From an uncultured Kordia sp. (GTDB taxonomy: Bacteria; Bacteroidota; Bacteroidia; Flavobacteriales; Flavobacteriaceae): a stretch of 64,000 nt of DNA. Positions 28,001 to 38,012 of this stretch are shown here, in pieces (position 1 is the stretch's first letter; every line of letters starts with the position of its first letter). The translations under genes and the position numbers were made by a program. The stretch is taken from the NCBI RefSeq assembly GCF_947496985.1, contig NZ_CANMEZ010000003.1, positions 186,001-250,000 on the forward strand, given 5' to 3'. The notes below the pieces were generated by a model. It was given only the letters and a program-made list of their open reading frames with translations. It was not told the origin of the DNA and searched no databases.

Positions 28001-29539
28001 GAATTTGACAATGTAACCATTTTAGACACACAAGATTATACGAAAGGACTACTTAACGGAACCATTTCGCATACATCTTTTGACGATTGGATTCTTGGTT
28101 TAAATCTTACGACTGATCGTTTATTGGTGTTAAATACAGAATTAGACGAAGATGATGAAGAAGCCTTATATTACGGAACTGGTTACATCAGTGGAGAAGC
28201 TTGGATAGATGGTCCAACTGATGAACTCTTAATTCGTGTAGAAGGAGCTACGGAAAAAGGGACGTCGTTAAAAATTCCTATCAGTGATGTAGCTTCCATT
28301 GGTGATGCATCATTCATAAAATTTGTTCCAAAAGATGAATTTTATGATCCACAAAGTAAAGAGGAAAATGCACTAAATGATTTTAAAGGATTGGAATTAC
28401 AATTTGATTTAGATGTAACACCAGATGCAGAAGTAGAAATTGTAGTAGATAAAAATACAGGAAGTACCATAAAAGGAAGTGGAGTAGGAAGTCTATTGAT
28501 GGAAATTAATACCAATGGTAAATTCAATATGTGGGGAGATTTTATCACTTACAAAGGAGAATATAATTTCAAATATCGTGGAATCATTAATAAAAAGTTC
28601 ACGGTAAAACCAGAAGGAACTATAACTTGGGAAGGCGATCCATTCAAAGCGCAATTAAATGTAGAAGCAGTATACAATTTAGAAGCAAATCCTGATGTAC
28701 TATTAGATAGTCCAACCTTCAATAAAAAAATACCTGTAGAAGTTGGAATTCGTTTAACAGGAGATTTGTTAAAACCAGATCCATTGTTTAATATTTCATT
28801 TCCAACGACAAGAGGTGTTGCGGAGTCTGAATTAACAGGTTTCTTACTAAATGATGAAGACAAGCGAAGATTGCAAGCATTATCATTATTATCACAAGGG
28901 CGTTTTGTAAATGAAGTAAACATCAATCAAAATGCAATTACAGGAAATCTTATAGAAACTGCTACTGGCATTATCAATGATGCGCTTTCTGGTGACGGAA
29001 ATGGTAAATTAAATGTTTCATTAAATTACAGTCAGGCGGATCGTTCCAATCAATTAAATCTTGAAACAGCGGATCAATTAGGTTTCAAAGTCTCAAGTCA
29101 AATAAGTGATAAAATCACGTTCAACGGACAATTGGGAGTTCCGGTTGGTGGTGTTACACAAACGGCAATAGTAGGTGATGCAGAAATAGAAATCTCATTA
29201 AATGAAGATCGTTCGCTGACGGCAAAAATATTCAATCGCCAAAATCAAATTCAATATGTTGGAGAAATTCAAGGATTTACACAAGGAATTGGATTATCTT
29301 ACCAAGTAGATTTTGATACCCTAAAAGAACTGGTAGATAAAGTTTTGAAAGGGAAAAAGAAAATGGCGGAAGAAAAGAAGAAAAAAGAAGAAGAAGAAAC
29401 AAAAGTTGGAGGCGGACTTATCCAATTCGAGGATAAAAAAGTAGATAAAAAAGAGAAGAAGACAGCAGATTCTAAAAAAGAAGAAAAAAAGGAAACTTCT
29501 AAAAAAGAAGAAGACAAGAAAACTGAAAAGGGACAATAG
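25040..29539 (+). CDS. tamB: Translocation/assembly module TamB (DUF490)
   Basis: About 1,500 residues with an N-terminal signal anchor (FMFLVLFFSIPAVQTAVGRK), a long series of AsmA/TamB-type beta-strand repeats forming a periplasm-spanning groove, and the conserved C-terminal TamB domain (KGEYNFKYRGIINKKFTV, FNISFPTTRGVAESELTGFL, GKLNVSLNYSQADRSNQLNL). A 60-residue Lys/Glu-rich tail follows. It should move lipids or assist outer-membrane protein assembly. The start is uncertain: the frame stays open upstream to 24989, and the segment KRVWKIIKRILIAILLL would supply the missing positive charges, but it has no ATG; ATC at 24992/24995 or TTG at 25040 are candidates. No tamA lies nearby. Confidence 0.9.
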   Translation: MLLFMFLVLFFSIPAVQTAVGRKATNWLNDTYKTNINIDRIGLKWNGDISLKDIYIEDYLKDTLIHVQTLEASILSFKNAVNSKLEFGGVKVDGLTLNINTEKDSIDTTLDVFIAKLDSEPSDGTPSNFLLITSKLKLTNSKFRYIDHNHETAKILDFQELSGVVNDFRVQGPNVYGDVTGLTFLDHRGLRIEEMNSKFQYTLTQMRFEDLVMKTKGSKLDGMLVFDYDRKDFANFLDKVRVTASFKDSEIDFAELNYFYDEFGSKKGQFSTEITGVLNDFTTKNFKFKSPSTVINGNVRYQNLFTSERPFYMKGDFDRLSSNYYQLRTLLPNLLGRTLPSSFQKFGQFNIRGTTEITEKTIDADLIIDTEIGSSVSDLILTEIDDIDNASYEGKITLEDFNLGVFVDDPMIGKITLDADVDGKGFTQEKLNTEIVGRIFKLEYNDYEYQNLNVSGVLKDQLFDGNLVSNDPNAKFNFQGLADLSGVENEFRFKASIDLLDLHKLNFVTRDKVSILKGDFVLDVIGNNIDDMAGDIFFKKIAYTNQNATYAFQNFNVNSEFDKDIRKITVDSPDIIEGTLTGRFHFDEVIDLVQNSVGSIYANYRPIKVLPNQYLTFNFKIYNKIVDVFLPDVELSKNTSLRGSIIGDENKFKLTFKTPQIIAYGNTVDNVELQIDNKNPVFNTYLEIAGITTKWYDASEFNLINKTINDTLFFRTEFKGGKELDDVYNLSFYHTINSNNKSVVGLKKSDVAFRGNKWFINNKNDRKNRFIFNKTLDSIFIEKIVMNHQNEEIDLEGQLFGKNDKSIKLQFIDVGLEKITPEIDSIRLGGKVNGKLDIKQINGGYVPKSKLSIADLLVNDQLLGDLNIDITGDESLEKFDVNAKLVNETIESLIAVGNIDMSGEMNTIDVDAKIDKFDISPFSPLGEDVITDIRGLISGDAKVVGNLNNPAINGELNILAGGLYIPYLNVDVDMANSSKVKLYDQTFEFDNVTILDTQDYTKGLLNGTISHTSFDDWILGLNLTTDRLLVLNTELDEDDEEALYYGTGYISGEAWIDGPTDELLIRVEGATEKGTSLKIPISDVASIGDASFIKFVPKDEFYDPQSKEENALNDFKGLELQFDLDVTPDAEVEIVVDKNTGSTIKGSGVGSLLMEINTNGKFNMWGDFITYKGEYNFKYRGIINKKFTVKPEGTITWEGDPFKAQLNVEAVYNLEANPDVLLDSPTFNKKIPVEVGIRLTGDLLKPDPLFNISFPTTRGVAESELTGFLLNDEDKRRLQALSLLSQGRFVNEVNINQNAITGNLIETATGIINDALSGDGNGKLNVSLNYSQADRSNQLNLETADQLGFKVSSQISDKITFNGQLGVPVGGVTQTAIVGDAEIEISLNEDRSLTAKIFNRQNQIQYVGEIQGFTQGIGLSYQVDFDTLKELVDKVLKGKKKMAEEKKKKEEEETKVGGGLIQFEDKKVDKKEKKTADSKKEEKKETSKKEEDKKTEKGQ

Positions 29540-29923
29540 TTTTATCTAAGACTAAATTTTCAAGTTGTTTTATTAATAAATGATAAAATTTCAATTTCCT
29601 TCAATATGCAAAGATCTTTGTTTTTGATTCTATGATTTAACGACCTACTAAACTTATTAAAAAGTACAAATGTGTCTTCTTATAAAAACAATCTAAATTC
29701 TTCAAAAAATAATTCAAAAACAAGTTGATTTACACTTCAAAAAATCAATTTTATCCTTTACGAAAGTTTATCAAAACTGAAAAAACACTGCCCTAAAACG
29801 TTAAAATTCTGAGAACTTATTAACGAAAACGTTTGAAATTTTCGAACACCATAAAATTAGTGTTAAGCGTACTATAAAATCAAAATAAGTTTACTAGCTT
29901 TACTATTCAAAATAAAAAAATGC
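29540..29923. other. 384-bp intergenic region before pfkA
   Basis: AT-rich with no reading frame of note. It must contain the pfkA promoter, but I see no convincing TTG/TAnnTTTG pair. The stretch AACGAAAACGTTTGA near 29822 is only an imperfect palindrome. Confidence 0.4.
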
Positions 29924-30910
29924 ATGCAAAGTAACATCAAAAAAATAGGGGTAATGACCTCTGGAGGAGATGCTCCAGGAATGAATGCAGCCATCAGAGC
30001 TGTAGCAAGAGCATGTTCATATTACAATGTAAAATGTGTAGGATATTATAGAGGTTATCAAGGAATGATTGAAGCTGATAGCGTAGAACTAACTGCACGT
30101 AGTGTAAAGAATATAGTAAGTAAAGGAGGAACGATTTTAAAATCAGCTCGCTCCTTAGAATTCAAAACAAAAGAAGGTCGTAAAAAAGCATACGAAAATC
30201 TAAAAGAAGAAGGTGTAGAAGCTATGATTCTTATTGGAGGAGATGGAACGTTTACAGGAGGAATGATTTTTAGTAAAGAATATGACATTCCTGTAATTGG
30301 AGTTCCTGGAACTATAGATAATGACATCTTTGGAACAAAATTCACAATTGGATATGACACAGCTTTAAATACAGTTGTAGAAGCGATTGATAAAATTCGT
30401 GATACGGCAAGTTCGCACAATCGATTATTCTTTGTGGAAGTAATGGGACGTGATGCAGGATTTATTGCTTTAAATGCAGGAGTTGGTGCTGGAGCTGAAG
30501 AAATACTAATTCCAGAAGAAGACTTAGGATTAGACAGATTATTAGAATCATTACAAAGAAGTCGTAGAAGCGGAAAATCATCAAGCATTGTGGTGGTTTC
30601 TGAAGGAGATAAAATAGGTAAAAATGTATTCGAATTAGCAGAATATGTTACTGAAAACTTACCTGATTATGAAGCACGTGTATCTGTATTAGGACATATG
30701 CAACGTGGAGGAAAACCAACATGTTTTGATCGTGTATTAGCCAGTAGACTTGGTGTGAAAGCTGTAGAATTGATTCTAGACGGACAATCAGATGTAATGG
30801 TTGGAGTTTCAGACAATAAAGTAGTCGTAACAAGTATTGAAAAAGCGGTAAAAGGCGAACATAATATTAACAAAGAGTTATTAAGAATATCTGATATATT
30901 ATCAGTATAA
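29924..30910 (+). CDS. pfkA: ATP-dependent 6-phosphofructokinase
   Basis: A 328-residue PfkA. The N-terminal GVMTSGGDAPGMNAAIRAV and GGDGTFTGG form the ATP site, GVPGTIDNDI carries the catalytic Asp of the TIDND loop, and MGRDAGFIALNAG plus the C-terminal LGHMQRGGKPTCFDRVLASR bind fructose 6-phosphate. It makes fructose 1,6-bisphosphate in glycolysis. Although ATGCATGCAAAG offers an earlier ATG, that one hits a stop, so the start at 29924 is right. gap follows after 30 bp, making a glycolytic pair. Confidence 0.96.
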   Translation: MQSNIKKIGVMTSGGDAPGMNAAIRAVARACSYYNVKCVGYYRGYQGMIEADSVELTARSVKNIVSKGGTILKSARSLEFKTKEGRKKAYENLKEEGVEAMILIGGDGTFTGGMIFSKEYDIPVIGVPGTIDNDIFGTKFTIGYDTALNTVVEAIDKIRDTASSHNRLFFVEVMGRDAGFIALNAGVGAGAEEILIPEEDLGLDRLLESLQRSRRSGKSSSIVVVSEGDKIGKNVFELAEYVTENLPDYEARVSVLGHMQRGGKPTCFDRVLASRLGVKAVELILDGQSDVMVGVSDNKVVVTSIEKAVKGEHNINKELLRISDILSV

Positions 30911-31939
<1,029 letters not shown>

Positions 31940-31950
31940 TATAAAAAATA

Positions 31951-31988
31951 GCAAACGCACTTAGGAACATTTTTGAGTGCGTTTGTTA
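31951..31988 (+). terminator. Terminator after gap
   Basis: Stem CAAACGCACT/AGTGCGTTTG, 10 bp perfect, loop of 14 nt, about 12 bp after the gap stop codon. The T run is short. Confidence 0.65.
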
Positions 31989-32055
31989 CACTATACAAAC
32001 AACACTTCTTGCAAAACATTTCCTGGAAACAGGAAATTTATTTTATATTCATCCT

Positions 32056-32934
32056 ATGATTTTAGTAGTAGACAGTGGTTCCACAAAGTGCGATTGGATT
32101 GCAGTGGATAAAGATGGAAATCAATTATTAGACAAACTTCGTACAAAAGGGTTAAATCCTGCAATACTTGCGGAGAAAAAGCTAAAAAAGACCATCAAAA
32201 AAAGCAAAGAACTTTCAGCACATCGTCATACCGTAACGCATATATTCTTTTATGGAGCTGGTTGCGGAACGGAAAATCCACGTTTATTATTAAAAGGAGT
32301 ATTACAAAACTTTTTCCCAAATGCTGAAATTTTAGTAAATGAAGATACCTTAGCGGCAGTGTATGCAACTATCAATGATATTTCTGAAGCAGCTGTTGTG
32401 TGTATTCAAGGAACAGGTTCAAACTGTAGTTACTATGATGGAAAACAATTACATCAACGTGTAAATTCTTTAGGCTATAGCCTGATGGATGACGCAAGTG
32501 GAAACTACTATGGAAAGCAATTAATTCGTGATTACTATTTCAACAAAATGCCAAGCTCTATTCGTGTTGCATTTGAAGAAAAATACAATCTTGAAAGTGA
32601 TTATATCAAATACAACTTGTACAAACAACCCAATCCGAATGCTTACCTGGCAAACTTTGCAGAATTTATGTTTCTAAATAAAGATTCAGACTATGTTGTA
32701 GAGCTAATCAAAAGAGGGTTCCGTGAATTCTCAGAAAACATGATTATGCAATACGAAGAAGAACTAAAAACGACTCCTGTTCATTTTGCAGGATCTATTG
32801 CATTTTTCTCAGAAAATGAAATTAGGGAAGTCGCTAAAGAATTTGGCTTTACAGTTGGAAATATTGTTAGAAGACCAATTGAAGGTTTAGTTTCCTTTCA
32901 TACAAAAGCTTTAAGAGAAAGCCAGAAATTGTAA
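32056..32934 (+). CDS. BadF/BadG-type N-acetylglucosamine kinase-like protein
   Basis: A 292-residue ASKHA sugar kinase. Phosphate-1 motif LVVDSGSTKCDWIAVD, connecting/phosphate-2 region CIQGTGSNCSYYDG, and the LGYSLMDDASGNYYGKQLIR segment match the Bacteroidota family annotated as N-acetylglucosamine kinase. It probably phosphorylates an amino sugar released from peptidoglycan or chitin. It has its own gene unit between two terminators. Substrate specificity cannot be read from the sequence. Confidence 0.82.
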   Translation: MILVVDSGSTKCDWIAVDKDGNQLLDKLRTKGLNPAILAEKKLKKTIKKSKELSAHRHTVTHIFFYGAGCGTENPRLLLKGVLQNFFPNAEILVNEDTLAAVYATINDISEAAVVCIQGTGSNCSYYDGKQLHQRVNSLGYSLMDDASGNYYGKQLIRDYYFNKMPSSIRVAFEEKYNLESDYIKYNLYKQPNPNAYLANFAEFMFLNKDSDYVVELIKRGFREFSENMIMQYEEELKTTPVHFAGSIAFFSENEIREVAKEFGFTVGNIVRRPIEGLVSFHTKALRESQKL

Positions 32935-32961
32935 TTATTATTAAATAAAAAATATAGAAAG

Positions 32962-32999
32962 AAAAAGGTAACAGCATGATTTATGTTGCTACCTTTTTT
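32962..32999. terminator. Bidirectional terminator
   Basis: Stem GGTAACAGCA/TGTTGCTACC with one mismatch, flanked by AAAAA on the left and TTTTTT on the right. It can end the kinase transcript rightwards and the small peptide gene at 33013 leftwards. Confidence 0.7.
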
Positions 33000-33012
33000 A
33001 TTTGAAAAATAA

Positions 33013-33177
33013 TTATTGACACATAGAATCACAATATGTCAAACATTGACTAACTCTACAACTAAAAGATGCACACGGTGGATTAAACGATCTTCTTCCT
33101 CCAGATATTTCTTGTTGATCTAATGTAGAAATAGACTCTTTTGATAAACTCAATGATTTTAAATTTCTTTTCTTCAT
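33013..33177 (-). CDS. Class I lanthipeptide-type precursor peptide, five cysteines
   Basis: A 54-codon gene on the minus strand. The leader KSLSLSKESISTL followed by EISGG matches the Bacteroidota class I lanthipeptide precursor type with a double-glycine processing site after residue 27. The core RRSFNPPCASFSCRVSQCL plus TYCDSMCQ holds five Cys (35, 40, 45, 49, 53) interleaved with Ser/Thr at 37, 39, 43, 47 and 51, ideal for thioether rings. No LanB dehydratase, LanC cyclase or peptidase-transporter is in the window, so modification enzymes would act in trans. The leader is clearly related to the one at 51460. A shared terminator lies 14 bp downstream. Confidence 0.72.
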   Translation of the reverse strand: MKKRNLKSLSLSKESISTLDQQEISGGRRSFNPPCASFSCRVSQCLTYCDSMCQ

Positions 33178-33394
33178 GGTATAAAATTTAGGTTAATAAA
33201 GAAAACAAATTATAAAAAGAATAACTAGGAGAATTACGGTATCACCTTACTTAATATATGATTAACGATTTTTGATTTTAAGTTTTCAAATTATTAATTA
33301 AAATACGAGTATTTATAGTTTACACCCAAATTAACGAATCAATAAATAATAGATAATTACGGTCATATCGAGTGTTATCGAGGCATTATAAAAT

Positions 33395-34432
33395 TTAAGA
33401 GTACACTCTATTTTCTTGCTCAGAAACACGAATAAAAGTAGTTCGTTTGGTTAGCTCTTTTAACCTTGGAGCACCAACATATGTACACGTACTTCGAATA
33501 CCTCCTAAAATATCTTGAATAGTATCTGAAACATTTCCTTTTAAAGGAATTTCAACTGTTTTACCTTCGGAAGCTCTATATTCGGCAACACCGCCAACAT
33601 GTTTTTCCATTGCTGTTTTAGAACTCATTCCATAAAATTGCTTGAATTTTTCTCCATTGCGTTCAATGAGTTCACCACCACTTTCATGATGTCCAGAAAG
33701 CATTCCTCCAAGCATTACAAAATCTGCACCAGCGCCAAATGCTTTTGCTAAATCACCAGGAATGGCACAACCGCCATCGGATATAATCTGTCCGCCGAGT
33801 CCATGTGCAGCATCAGCACATTCAATAATTGCAGAAAGTTGTGGGTAGCCAACACCAGTTTTTACACGTGTAGTACAAACTGAGCCTGGTCCAATCCCTA
33901 CTTTTACAATATCGGCACCTGAAAGAATCAATTCTTCTACCATTTCACCTGTAACCACATTTCCAGCAATAATTACTTTATCAGGAAATTGCATGCGTGC
34001 ATTCTTAACAAAATCAACAAAATGTTGTGAATATCCATTGGCAACATCAATACAAATAAATTTCAATTGTGGATGTATTGTAAAAATATTTCTTAGCTTT
34101 TCATTGTCTTTTGCACTGGTACCTGTACTTACGGCAATATATGGAATATAACTTTGCGGAATAGATGCCATAAAAGTATTCCATTCTTTAATGCTATAAT
34201 GTTTATGAATTGTAGTGAATAACTGTTTAGAAGCTAGAGCTTTTGCCATTTCAAACGTTCCTACGGTGTCCATATTTGCTGCCATAATAGGAATGCCTTT
34301 CCATACATAAGAACAGTGCAAAAACTTAAAAGTACGTTCCAAAGAAACTTCTGAACGACTTTTTAAAGTTGAGCGTTTTGGACGAATCATTACATCTTTA
34401 AAGCCTAATTTTATATCACTCTCAATACGCAT
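33395..34432 (-). CDS. guaC: GMP reductase
   Basis: A 345-residue IMPDH/GMPR-family barrel enzyme. The catalytic Cys lies in [20 protein letters not shown], the phosphate site in [20 protein letters not shown], and [15 protein letters not shown] and [20 protein letters not shown] match GuaC rather than GuaB; no CBS domains are present. It converts GMP to IMP with NADPH. It stands alone, divergent from the MORN-repeat operon. Confidence 0.93.
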   Translation of the reverse strand: MRIESDIKLGFKDVMIRPKRSTLKSRSEVSLERTFKFLHCSYVWKGIPIMAANMDTVGTFEMAKALASKQLFTTIHKHYSIKEWNTFMASIPQSYIPYIAVSTGTSAKDNEKLRNIFTIHPQLKFICIDVANGYSQHFVDFVKNARMQFPDKVIIAGNVVTGEMVEELILSGADIVKVGIGPGSVCTTRVKTGVGYPQLSAIIECADAAHGLGGQIISDGGCAIPGDLAKAFGAGADFVMLGGMLSGHHESGGELIERNGEKFKQFYGMSSKTAMEKHVGGVAEYRASEGKTVEIPLKGNVSDTIQDILGGIRSTCTYVGAPRLKELTKRTTFIRVSEQENRVYS

Positions 34433-34631
34433 GTTGTAAGATTTAAATGGTTATGATTTAAAATTAAAAAGTTTCAGATGAAACCACTTTTTTTGACCTC
34501 TATTTTTATAAAAGGTTATCAACAATGTAACAAATAAACTACTAAGGATACCAATTGTAATGTACGTTTATGCAAAAATAGCGACACCTACGAAGTTTGT
34601 TTTGTTTTGAAATTTAGAGAAGGTATATTTA

Positions 34632-34659
34632 ACATTATTTTATGTACATAAAATAATGT
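34632..34659. promoter_or_regulatory. Perfect 28-bp palindrome upstream of the MORN/DUF3857 operon
   Basis: ACATTATTTTATGT is followed directly by its exact complement ACATAAAATAATGT, with no spacer. It ends 53 bp before the ATG at 34713 and about 200 bp from guaC. The lack of a loop favours a DNA operator over an RNA hairpin. Confidence 0.55.
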
Positions 34660-34712
34660 ATTTTTATAGGCAACAACCGAATAATCACATACATTAACAA
34701 TTTTATTTATCT

Positions 34713-37700
34713 ATGAAAAAATTCCCGTATTTCTGTATACTGCTATTGCTTCCCTTTGTCAGTATATCACAAGAAAAAATTCCTTTTATTGATCCTGCAA
34801 AAATTATAGAGCAAATTCAAGAAGAGGAACAAAAAGGTGAAAGTGCAAAAGCACTTGCACTCATTGAAAAAATCAATAAAAATGATTCTACGTATTGCTC
34901 CCTTCTAACATCAAAAGCTTACTATCTCATCAACCTAGAAAAGTATGAGGAAGTTATCAAAGTATTAGATGATGGAGAAGCTTATGACTGTGGTGATGCG
35001 AAAGCATATTTTTACATAAACAAAGGTGTTGCGTATGCAGCTATGGAAAAATATGACATGGCTATTGAAGTATACGAAGAAGGAATAAAAAAATACCCTA
35101 AATTTCATAAACTTTGGAATAACAAAGGTACTTCACTGCAAAAATCTGGAAGAATTGAAGAAGCTGTACAAGCCTATCAAAAAGTTATAACGCTCAATCC
35201 GTTTTTTAGAGAAGCCTATTTAAAATTAGGAAATATTTGCTATAGACAAGGTAAAGTAACGCAAGCATTAATGTGTTACAACATATATCTTATGCTAGAT
35301 CCTGATGGGGAAGGAGCTTTTGATACGCTTCGTTCATTGAATGATATTGTATCTAACAAAAACGAAAATGAAGCAGATCCTGATATAGAAATCTCTGAAG
35401 ATGATGAATACTTTGAAGATATTGATTTAGTAATTGATAATAAAATTGCACTGAATGACGATTACAAAATAAGTCACAAAATTGACGTTGCACTAGTACG
35501 ACAAAACCACGCAATGTTAGCACAATTGGAAAACTATGAAGGAACAGATGGTTTTTGGAGTAAAAAGTTTGTGCCATTTTACCAGTGGATTCAAGCAAAT
35601 GATCATTTTGAAAATTTCGCATACACATTAGTAGCTTCTATTGAAAACAAAAAATATAAAAAACAGATAAAGCGAAAAGAAAAAGATATTATCGAATTCT
35701 TAAAACAAGCCATACAAAAATGGAAAGGAATCTTAAGTACCAATATTGTAACTGTTGATGGAGAAGAAAAAGAATTATCATATTTCTATCAAGGAGGATA
35801 TGTAGAAGGGCAAGGAGAACTGAAAGGTGAATTGCTTGTTGGAAAATGGAAATTCTACAATAGTTACGGACGTTTAACAGGTGAAGGAACATTTAGTTCA
35901 AGTGGTGAACGTGAAGGTGATTGGCAATGGTATAATGAACACGGAAAAGTTAAAGAAACTGCTAGTTATACAAATGGAAAATTAACAGGCAATAACTTAA
36001 TGTATTATGAAGATGGAACTGTATACATAAACGCAAACTATACAGACGGAGAATTTGATGGAGAATACAAATATTACAACAAACAAGGTGCATTACAGCA
36101 AAAAAAATATTTCAAAAATGGAAAGCTGAATGGAAAGTATATCTCATACTTTAGAGTTGGAGAATTATTACCTGAATATGATATCAACTATAAAGATGAC
36201 TATCCAGATGGTAAAATTTTAGAATACTATGCAAATGGAAAAGTATACAGAGACATGTACTATGCGGATGGGAAAACAAATGGTGTAGAAAAAAGATACA
36301 ACCTTAAAGGAGATGTAATTTCAGAAGCAAACTATAAAGACGACGAACTTAATGGTGCATATATTACCTACCATGTAAATGGAAACATAAATGATAAAGG
36401 AACGTATGTAGACGGAAAACCAAATGGAAAATGGACTGTGTATTATGATGATAAAACTATTGAAGATGAATACACATATGTGAGAGGAAAACTCAACGGA
36501 ATAAATAAGCATTACGATAGAGATGGTAAAATTCATTATGAATATACATACCGTAAAGGTGAAATCATTGCATATAAATTTTATGATAAAGCAGGGAAAA
36601 TTATAAAGCAAGCCAAGAAAAAAGGCGGTGAATTTCTATACAAAAGTTATTCTCCATACGGAAACATTACTTCAGAAGGAGTATATGATATAGAAGGTGG
36701 AAAAAAAGGTAAATGGAAATTTTACACAGATCATGGTGCATTAAGTGGAGAAGGTTCATATAAAGATAACAATACAATTGGTGAACACATTACATATTAC
36801 AAAAATGGTAAAAAAGAATCAGTCATAAACTATAATAATGAAGGTGTTGAAGATGGTTACCATGCTACATATTACAATAATGGACAAATGAAGCATCAAT
36901 GTTGGTATAAAGACGGAAAAGAATTTGGTGAATTCCGCGATTACTACTTAGATGGAACAGTAGAAAGTATCTATTTCTATCACAAAGGGGAATTGCATGG
37001 AATGCAAACAGAGTATACGAACAATGGAAAATTAGACAGACAACTTGTATACAAATATGGAACGTTACTTACAGATGAATACTTTGATCAAAATGAAAAA
37101 TCGTTTCAAAAAATTGATCATCAAAAAGAAGCGAAAAATGGTCTTTTTTCATACAATTATACCAATAACAAGCCAAACGTATCATTTACCTATGTAAATG
37201 GTGTAAAACATGGAGAATCTATATCGTATTCTTTTACAGGAAAGAAAAGGGTAGAAGGATCATATGTAAATGGAAATGAAGATGGAAAATGGACTTGGTA
37301 TAATGATGATGGAAAAGTACAACTAGTGCAAAGCTATTACCAAGGTAATATACATGGAGAGTCAATAGCGTATAGTGATGACGGAACAATTACGCGAAAA
37401 TCTACACATCATAGAGGGAAAGAAGAAGGATTGTACACATCTTATTACGACAATGGTAAACTAGAAATATCTACACCGTACAAAAAAGGGAAAGAACACG
37501 GACGTAAAGAATTTTTTGATCCATTAGGAAATTTACAGCTCGTTCGTTTTTACGAATATGGAAGACTTATTGGATATAGTTATTTGGGAACGGACGGAAA
37601 AGAAGTTGATATGATTCCAATAACAAATGAAACAGGGAAAATAAAAGCATTCTATGATAACGGACAAGTTTCAAGAGAAATGGAAGTAAAATTTGGAGAT

Positions 37701-38012
37701 TTTACAGGTGTATACAATTCGTTCTATTATGATGGTAAACCAGAAAGTGAACTTACTTATATAGATGGAGAATATCACGGAACTACGAAAGAATACTACG
37801 AAAATGGGAAGCTGAAAAATGAAAAAGAATACAAACACGGAAAGCTTCATGGAAAAACAAAAATATACCATGAAAATGGACAATTAAAAATGGAAGCTAA
37901 CTTGGTAAATGATGAAATTACAGGAGAAGTTAAGCATTACGATGAAGCAGGCAAACATACAAAAACAGAATACTATTTTAATGGAGAAATATACGAGTCA
38001 AAAACTCTTTAA
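34713..38012 (+). CDS. Secreted TPR and MORN-repeat protein
   Basis: A 1,099-residue protein with a signal peptide (YFCILLLLPFVSISQ). Residues about 25-200 are TPRs (AYFYINKGVAYAAMEKYDMA; EEAVQAYQKVITLNPFFREA). An acidic linker follows, then from about residue 370 to the end there are some two dozen MORN-variant repeats of the YwqK type (YYENGKLKNEKEYKHGKLHG). The repeats should form a long beta ribbon for protein or lipid contact. Automatic labels of YwqK antitoxin for such repeats should be ignored. It is the first gene of an operon with two DUF3857 proteins; its 3' end overlaps the next gene by 32 bp. Confidence 0.82.
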   Translation: MKKFPYFCILLLLPFVSISQEKIPFIDPAKIIEQIQEEEQKGESAKALALIEKINKNDSTYCSLLTSKAYYLINLEKYEEVIKVLDDGEAYDCGDAKAYFYINKGVAYAAMEKYDMAIEVYEEGIKKYPKFHKLWNNKGTSLQKSGRIEEAVQAYQKVITLNPFFREAYLKLGNICYRQGKVTQALMCYNIYLMLDPDGEGAFDTLRSLNDIVSNKNENEADPDIEISEDDEYFEDIDLVIDNKIALNDDYKISHKIDVALVRQNHAMLAQLENYEGTDGFWSKKFVPFYQWIQANDHFENFAYTLVASIENKKYKKQIKRKEKDIIEFLKQAIQKWKGILSTNIVTVDGEEKELSYFYQGGYVEGQGELKGELLVGKWKFYNSYGRLTGEGTFSSSGEREGDWQWYNEHGKVKETASYTNGKLTGNNLMYYEDGTVYINANYTDGEFDGEYKYYNKQGALQQKKYFKNGKLNGKYISYFRVGELLPEYDINYKDDYPDGKILEYYANGKVYRDMYYADGKTNGVEKRYNLKGDVISEANYKDDELNGAYITYHVNGNINDKGTYVDGKPNGKWTVYYDDKTIEDEYTYVRGKLNGINKHYDRDGKIHYEYTYRKGEIIAYKFYDKAGKIIKQAKKKGGEFLYKSYSPYGNITSEGVYDIEGGKKGKWKFYTDHGALSGEGSYKDNNTIGEHITYYKNGKKESVINYNNEGVEDGYHATYYNNGQMKHQCWYKDGKEFGEFRDYYLDGTVESIYFYHKGELHGMQTEYTNNGKLDRQLVYKYGTLLTDEYFDQNEKSFQKIDHQKEAKNGLFSYNYTNNKPNVSFTYVNGVKHGESISYSFTGKKRVEGSYVNGNEDGKWTWYNDDGKVQLVQSYYQGNIHGESIAYSDDGTITRKSTHHRGKEEGLYTSYYDNGKLEISTPYKKGKEHGRKEFFDPLGNLQLVRFYEYGRLIGYSYLGTDGKEVDMIPITNETGKIKAFYDNGQVSREMEVKFGDFTGVYNSFYYDGKPESELTYIDGEYHGTTKEYYENGKLKNEKEYKHGKLHGKTKIYHENGQLKMEANLVNDEITGEVKHYDEAGKHTKTEYYFNGEIYESKTL

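Noticed and set aside
37909-37980. Earlier start for the first DUF3857 gene
   Set aside because: The extra 24 residues lie within the preceding gene and hide the signal peptide that begins at 37981.
34713-38012. YwqK-type toxin-antitoxin antitoxin label for the MORN repeats
   Set aside because: The label comes from one repeat-containing example; here the repeats are in a large secreted TPR protein with no toxin nearby.
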